24,194 nt of DNA from contig ML976837.1 in NCBI GenBank assembly GCA_010015655.1, forward strand, positions 1 through 24,194. Reading direction: 5' to 3'. Position 1 is the first letter of the stretch; the number at the start of each line of letters is the position of its first letter. This DNA is from Bimuria novae-zelandiae CBS 107.79 (Eukaryota > Ascomycota > Dothideomycetes > Pleosporales > Didymosphaeriaceae). The notes beneath the pieces are model-generated. The model was not told the origin of the DNA and ran no database searches. It saw only the letters and a list, made by a program, of their open reading frames with translations. A program made the translations under genes and the position numbers. Positions 18,851-24,194 of this stretch are shown here, piece by piece.

Positions 18851-21800
18851 TAATTAGTGATCTTGTCTAATATATCTTTAAGTCCTAGCTTATTTAGAAA
18901 CTTGCTCTATTTGTTTACTAGCAGGGCCTTTATAAGTCTATCTGCAACTATGTCCTCTAAGCGTTAATAGTCCACCTTAATTTTCCCAAGTGTGACTTCT
19001 TATCTTAGCTAGTAATTATAGATATCTACATGGCGGAGCTTAGTCTGCAGCTTTGCGATCTCTTTAGTAACTAGGCAAATAGTTTATTAATTATCGTAGT
19101 TAATTATAATTAAGTAATTACTTATAGCGATCTAGAGCTCTTAGAGTAATCGTAAAGTGAAGATGGCCTCCTTAGCCACTTATAAAAGCGCTAGAAGTTC
19201 GGCCTCTATTATTAATATAGTGACTGTATCTTGCTTGCTTGCTTTCCAGGCAATCAGGCTGCCAAATAGCTTAATAATGTATCCTTGTGAACTCTTACGA
19301 TTGAGTGTATTATCTGCAAAGGATGCGTCGCTTGCTACTTCTAGAGTATCTGCACCCCTAAGCTAAAGACCTAGTGATTTGGTATTAGCAAGATAGAGGA
19401 GAACTTAGTTAGCAGCTGTTTAATACTCTTCGCTTAGGTTAGATAAGAATTATAATAATCTGGAGCTTGCAAAGGCGATATCTAGTTAAGTTATAACTAT
19501 AGTATAGAGAATTAATCTAACTTTGCGCTAGTATCGATTAATCTCACCCTTGCTAGCTAGTCCTGTTCTTGGGAGTAATTCGATTGAACCTATCGGGATA
19601 TTATGGCGAATCTTATAGTGATTAATAAGGCGCGATATTTTGTCAATGTATAATGCTTGTAAAAGCTAGATCTTTCTATTTAAGCGGTCCCTGATAATTT
19701 TAATTCCTAGAAACTATTACAGGTCTTTCTCGCTAGTAAGGGTAAATTTAGTTCTTATCTCTTTAATAGCTGCTTTTGCTGCAGACTCGTGATTCTTCTA
19801 ATAGGCAATAATAAGATTATCTATATAGAAGAAGATAATAATGCCGTCCTTAATAAGGCAGCATGGCTCGTGGGGCACTGTTTTAAAGCCAATATTACGG
19901 AGCGTTAATGTAAACTCTCTTTGCCAGAGTAGTAGAGATATGCGCAGTCTATATAGTGCTTTATGTAGTTTAAGGACTGTGCCTGCTCGCGAGTATCCGC
20001 GGGGCATTCTCATATAGATTTCTCTATCTAGCTTTACGTGAACAAACGCGTTCGTAACGTCATGTTAGATAAGCTCTAGGTCGAACTAAGCTATAATTAC
20101 TATAAGCATGTAAAAGGATTATCCTATAAGTATTATAGCGTAGGTTTCTTACAAGGTTAGGTGCCGCTATTAATTGCCCCGCACCACTAGCCTTGCCTTA
20201 CACTTCTATAGTTAATAGTGTTTGTCGAACTTGTAGGTGTATACCTATATATAGTTAAGGATTTAATAGCCTACTGCCTTTACTAGAGCTACTGCGACCT
20301 CGCTCTAAGACTTTATTTCCTTGTAGCTCTGTAGATGGGAACGTTCTGCTTCCTTCTATATATTATAAAAAGGGTAATCTTCAAGCTTACTTTAGCATGT
20401 AGGTGGCTCTAGAAGCACGCTTTGATGTGGCTTCTTACCTAATATAATTATTCGTCAAAGCTACGCCTTATTAAGAACCTTACCTTCGTATTTACTATTA
20501 CTGCTAGCTTTAGTGCCTGCTATAAAGGCTATGGCCTATGCGCTTGTTTGTAACTGCCCTGTTTATAACTCTTAGGGTGGTCTAGCTTAATCGCCTCCTG
20601 CCATTAGTTGTGCAAGGAGTGTCACTAGTAGCGGTGTTAATAGAGGCGTTAAATATTCGTACCTAGCTCTCCTACCTTAATTATACTTAGGAGCGCTTTT
20701 AACCTCTTCCTCTAGCGCTTTACTAATTATCTTATCCTTAAAGAAGGACTCGGTGGCTTGCTCTTATTAAGGTAAAGAAGGTAGCTCTACTAATCGCACC
20801 TAGGCTACTATTTCTTCTAATGTATTATGCATAAGGTTGTCCACCAGATCTTTAGTTTTGCCTAAGAACATAGTATCCTTGTCGAAAATTACATCGCGAG
20901 TACTAATTGTCTTTGCTAGAGAGAGAATCCATATTCTCTAGATGTTAGTTAATTTGTAGCTAACTAAATAACCTATCCATGCTTTAGGATCCAGTCGCTA
21001 GAGCTTGCTCTTGCCACGTTTGGTGTTATTAGTTATGGCAAAGGTCTTGCAGCCATAGGCTTTTAAGTAAGCTTAATTAGGCTTTTTTAGTTAGGTGACA
21101 ATACCGTTCTAAAAGGCTACTATTGTAAAGAACACTTTATATAGAGATCGCCATTAATTAGCGTAGTTTGGCGTTTAATTATACAGGTAGACTGCGGCTC
21201 GGGTGATCTCAGGCTATATTTACTAGGGTAGGTTAGAGTTAAGTCGTATCACGCGCGCTTTCTCCTTAATTACACCCCCTAAGCGTTTAGCTCCTCTATT
21301 TTATGCTTAAGTATCTAGTGCTAAAGGCTTAATCTTAATACCTTGCGCTAAGCACTACTTCTTAACGTCTACCTTAATAGAGAAGATCTCGTTGTTAGAT
21401 TTAATTACTTTTACTACAATATTATATTATACTTTTATAAACTATATAAAAGTGCTAAGTAATTTAATAATTAAGCGTGCTAGGCGGTTATCCTTAAAGT
21501 AGTAGTCTTATGCGAAGCTAGAGAATTAGTTAGTAATTAGCATTTAGCTCTTCTCTCTTATTAAGCTATTTACTTCGTAGTCGTGAAAGTCTATTGCGAC
21601 TCGCTCGCCAGGGCCTTTAGTTCGCTCCCTGGCTTGCCGGCGTATTTGCTGTTTTAGTTTTGCTTTACCGTAGGCGTTACATTTAACCGTAGGGAGGCCT
21701 TTAATCCTTACTCCCTTAAATTACTGCACGAGGTGTTCGAGGGCCTAAGGGCCTAAATAGCCTAATTATTAGTACCAGGTCTACGCGTCTGCCTTCTATA

Positions 21801-23571
21801 GTCTTCGTTTAGTGCGTGTGTTAGTCTTATAAGTGGCGTGCGCAGTATTAGTAGGAATACTACCTACTAGCCTTATTCTATATTCTAGCACCTACTGTCC
21901 GTGTAACTCTTAAAATTCTGCTAGCATAGTATTATCTCTTCTTTTTAGAGTTATTAGGTCTACCCTTATATCCCACTAAAGGCCTTGCCTCTAGAGTAAT
22001 TGAAACGATATAAGGTTGCAGAGCAAATTAGGGTAATAGGCAATATTATCTAGCTATATTATTTAATTACCGCTTGCACTTTGTACGTTAAGATAGATAG
22101 TTTTGTATCTTTAGATCTATATTTGTGTATTCCCTGCCCATATAAAGTCTCCTAACGCCGGTGGCCGGTATGAGATAAAGCGATTAATGTTGTTAAAGAT
22201 ATAGCAGGTTGTGCCTAAATTAAGTATAGCTAAGCATTGCAATAGGTACGTGTTTAATTCGTTATAGAAGGATGCGGCTTAGAAGCTTGCTAGGATTTTA
22301 GTAATCTTACGTTTGTCTAGTTACTTATTATTAGCCTTAGTAATTCGAGTTGGAGTAGGAGTATGTAATAATTTAATTCTAGGTGTTTAAGACTTTAGTC
22401 TTTTCACCTTCCTCATCTCATCTTGTAGATGTGAATCATTTTGGATTCTGTATTGTACCATATCTATAAAGCCAGGTCGTGGCCTAAACCACTCTAGTGC
22501 ATAATCTGGATATGCGTAGAAGTAGTCTTTTAGACTATGCCTTTGTTTACAAGCAGGGCATTTTTTGCCTTTAACTACTATTATATCCTCTATTAAAGAC
22601 TGCTTAGATATAGTGCTTTAACTAAAGGATCGTTTTTGTCGAGGTCTCCCCCGTCCACGTTAGTTATTCGTGGAAGATGGCGCGTCTTTGGCAGCGTGAG
22701 AGGCGTCCCTGTTAGTGCCTAGAGTGGATGCACCACCAATAGCGAGAGATAGCTTACTAGTAGTAAAGGCGCCCCTATGCTGTTTGCCCTTAATCGGGTG
22801 GAGTATTGCTATATATTCTTAGAAGCGTTTTATTATCTCCTTCCTTGTTATATCTGCGTCTCGGCGTTCAGTTTCTTGAAAGGACACACCCCAAGTGGGA
22901 GTAGCCTTTATAATCGCAGTTAGGAAGTCCTTTATAGTATTATAGATTAATTATACTTTAGCGATATTGTTTGTCTCTGCTTCTATAGCTGCCTAATTAT
23001 ACTTAGTTAGCCAGGTATCCTAGTTTAAGGGTTATCTTATTAGCTTAAGGGCCTATAGGTATCGTGCTTTTACTCTATCCCGCTCGTCTTCTTTATCAAC
23101 GCCTACGGTCTGTGTTAGAGACGTAATCTATTACTAGATTTACTCTTTAGGCTTGTAGCAGTTGCGTTGCAGGTGTGGCAACACAGTAGATTAGATATAG
23201 ATAACCACTTTCTCAAGACTTAATCTCTCCTCGCGGTATTCCTTGTCCTTTATCTTGTAGTCTTTAAGCTATATCTTATAGAACTTAATATCCTCCTTAT
23301 ATGCCTTAAGTCCTGAATTTAATAGCTCTAATAGGCGTATTAGAGGGTTCTGTTAATTGTCGTCGTTTACGCGGATAATTGGTTAGTAACTCGCTATTTC
23401 TGGCGGCGACGGCGGTGTCGGCCTTTTACGTGGGAGTTTGGCTCTATCTAGGTTAATAATAGGCTATATATCTATTAGTTCGCATCGCGCTTTTAGCTGC
23501 AGCAGCCATGGTGTGTAGTTAGTGTAATTAGTTAATATAATTATTAAGTCGTAGAGTGTTAACAGCGACAT
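18851..23571 (-). pseudogene. Copia-2 gag-pol polyprotein, RIP-degraded
   Basis: The proposed ATG at 23571 opens MSLLTLYDLIIILTNYTNY, followed by WLLQLKARCELIDI typical of Copia Gag. A zinc knuckle at 22522-22560 reads CPACKQRHSLKDY (C-x2-C-x3-H-x4-C, last Cys now Tyr). Integrase has GERVAIDFHDYE with its first Asp intact (21589-21591), and later WIGYLVSYKLTNI. Reverse transcriptase has a continuous open stretch at 19798-20013: MPRGYSRAGTV, KLHKALYRLR, FKTVPHEPC and FFYIDNLIIAY, the Asp pair being Asp-Asn (19816-19827). RNase H ends with AKLQTKLRHVDIYNY and IVADRLIKALL, and the last stop is at 18851. Stops are fewer than in Copia-1, but the gene is dead. Confidence 0.9.
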
Positions 23572-23723
23572 TATCCTTTCTTAAGGTTTAATTAAGGCAG
23601 TAAGACTCTTAATTATTAGATTTAATAGTATTCTGTCACTTTAAGATAATGCAATGATGAGAATTTAATAGATATAATAATTAATTAATGATGTTCGTGT
23701 TCTATCTGTGTCTGGAATGCAGA
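23572..23723 (-). other. Copia-2 5' leader
   Basis: About 150 bases lie between the 5' LTR and the proposed gag start. Next to the LTR, in element orientation, they read TCTGCATTCCAGACACAG. This does not resemble a standard TGG-beginning primer-binding site, so the priming mechanism is unclear. Confidence 0.45.
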
Positions 23724-23840
23724 TATGTGCAAGGCTCCAAATAAGTGCCGCTGCAGCGCTAGCCCTATTTAGAATAGTACAAAAGAGAGAGTGCTCCAGC
23801 CTCATATCCACAATAGATAGAGGCCATATAATCGGACACA
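23724..23840 (-). repeat. 5' LTR of Copia-2, 117 bp
   Basis: Partner of 18624-18740. Its right end keeps ACACA, while its left end reads TATGTGC where the partner has TGTGTGC, consistent with one RIP change. An LTR this short is at the low end for Copia elements. Confidence 0.88.
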
Positions 23841-24194
23841 CTAACGCATAAGGACCTCTCTAGAGCTACCTAGTATCTTCTTACCTACGCTAATAATTAT
23901 GGAAGCTTTAGAAGCTATTAAGACGCCTATTAAAGGGGTAAAATAACGGATTAAGTTAAATTCTGTGTTGTTGTAAACCCGTAAGCGTGTTTAGGCGCTA
24001 GAAGTAGCGTTGGTGCTGGACTTATAGGGCTCCCCACAACTATTTGTTCTATTAACTTAAAGTGGCCAGCAGAGTAGCAGTACGTACAGTATAAACTTAT
24101 AGTTACTTAGTATGTGTCAGATTAAAGGGTGTTTTTGATGAGATGGAAAAGTAATTGATTCTTCTTTTTCATGTGTCTTTGCAAGAATGTAAGG
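23841..24194. other. Right flank, unassigned
   Basis: No recognisable coding frame, repeat or RNA gene. Bases 23841-24040 are moderately TA-rich. The last 150 bases keep TG and CA at ordinary levels (for example GATGAGATGG and TTCATGTGTC), suggesting a low-copy sequence or the margin of the repeat block. It does not visibly continue the Gypsy pol. Confidence 0.45.

Larger units (their letters stand above)
18624..23840 (-). mobile_element. Ty1/Copia LTR retrotransposon (Copia-2), inactivated
   Basis: Two short direct repeats (18624-18740 and 23724-23840) flank a minus-strand gag-pol in Copia order. A polypurine tract directly abuts the left LTR, fixing the orientation. It is different from Copia-1 in LTR sequence, Gag and reverse transcriptase type. 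RIP damage is lighter than in the Gypsy element beside it, so it is probably a later arrival. I see no convincing target-site duplication: TAGCA precedes and CTAAC follows. A rearrangement at one end is therefore possible. Confidence 0.9.

Noticed and set aside
18623..18853. Open frame of 76 codons starting in the Copia-2 LTR
   Set aside because: It spans the LTR, polypurine tract and 3' untranslated region of a minus-strand element; coincidental.
19157..19366. Open frame of 69 codons on the plus strand
   Set aside because: Antisense to the Copia-2 RNase H region, which has recognisable motifs on the minus strand.
1..24194. Possible centromere or subtelomere identity
   Set aside because: RIP-rich repeat blocks are compatible with both, but there is no telomere repeat and no defining sequence, so it cannot be decided from this window.

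Overview
The window looks like repeat-rich, gene-poor DNA from a filamentous ascomycete (Pezizomycotina). Almost all of it is built from transposable elements carrying the signature of repeat-induced point mutation (RIP). CpA and TpG have largely become TpA, while CpG, CpC and CpT remain common. Conserved proteins can be followed for hundreds of codons, but Trp and Gln codons have become TAG or TAA, and catalytic Asp codons often read as Asn. I see no intact host gene, tRNA, rRNA or CRISPR array.

Layout. (1) 1-6120: a Ty1/Copia retrotransposon on the minus strand, its left LTR cut by the window edge (LTRs 1-189 and 5871-6120), with a dead gag-pol frame at 307-5543. (2) 6121-8480: degenerate, AT-rich DNA with one weak coding remnant and small repeats. 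(3) About 8480-18623: a Ty3/Gypsy retrotransposon on the plus strand, interrupted by two nested elements. The first, at 9874-13489, is an LTR element with 255-bp LTRs and a GATGT target duplication; only a Gag-like protein is recognisable in it. The second, at 14411-16263, is a Fot1/pogo-type DNA transposon with 56-bp terminal inverted repeats, a TA duplication and a minus-strand transposase pseudogene. The Gypsy pol resumes at 16266, lacks the central reverse transcriptase by an apparent in-frame deletion, and ends before any integrase is visible. (4) 18624-23840: a second, unrelated Copia element on the minus strand, with short LTRs (117 bp), a clean polypurine tract and a less damaged gag-pol. 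(5) 23841-24194: unassigned DNA whose last 150 bases look almost free of RIP.

Order of events. The Gypsy copy is oldest. The gag-only element and the Fot1/pogo element landed in its gag and in the gag-pol interval, and the second Copia element adjoins its truncated pol. No product is likely to be functional. The most interesting points are the gag-only element, the missing reverse transcriptase block, the uneven RIP load (LTRs, TIRs and some islands spared, and one LTR much more mutated than its twin), and paired hairpin repeats in the first Copia leader.
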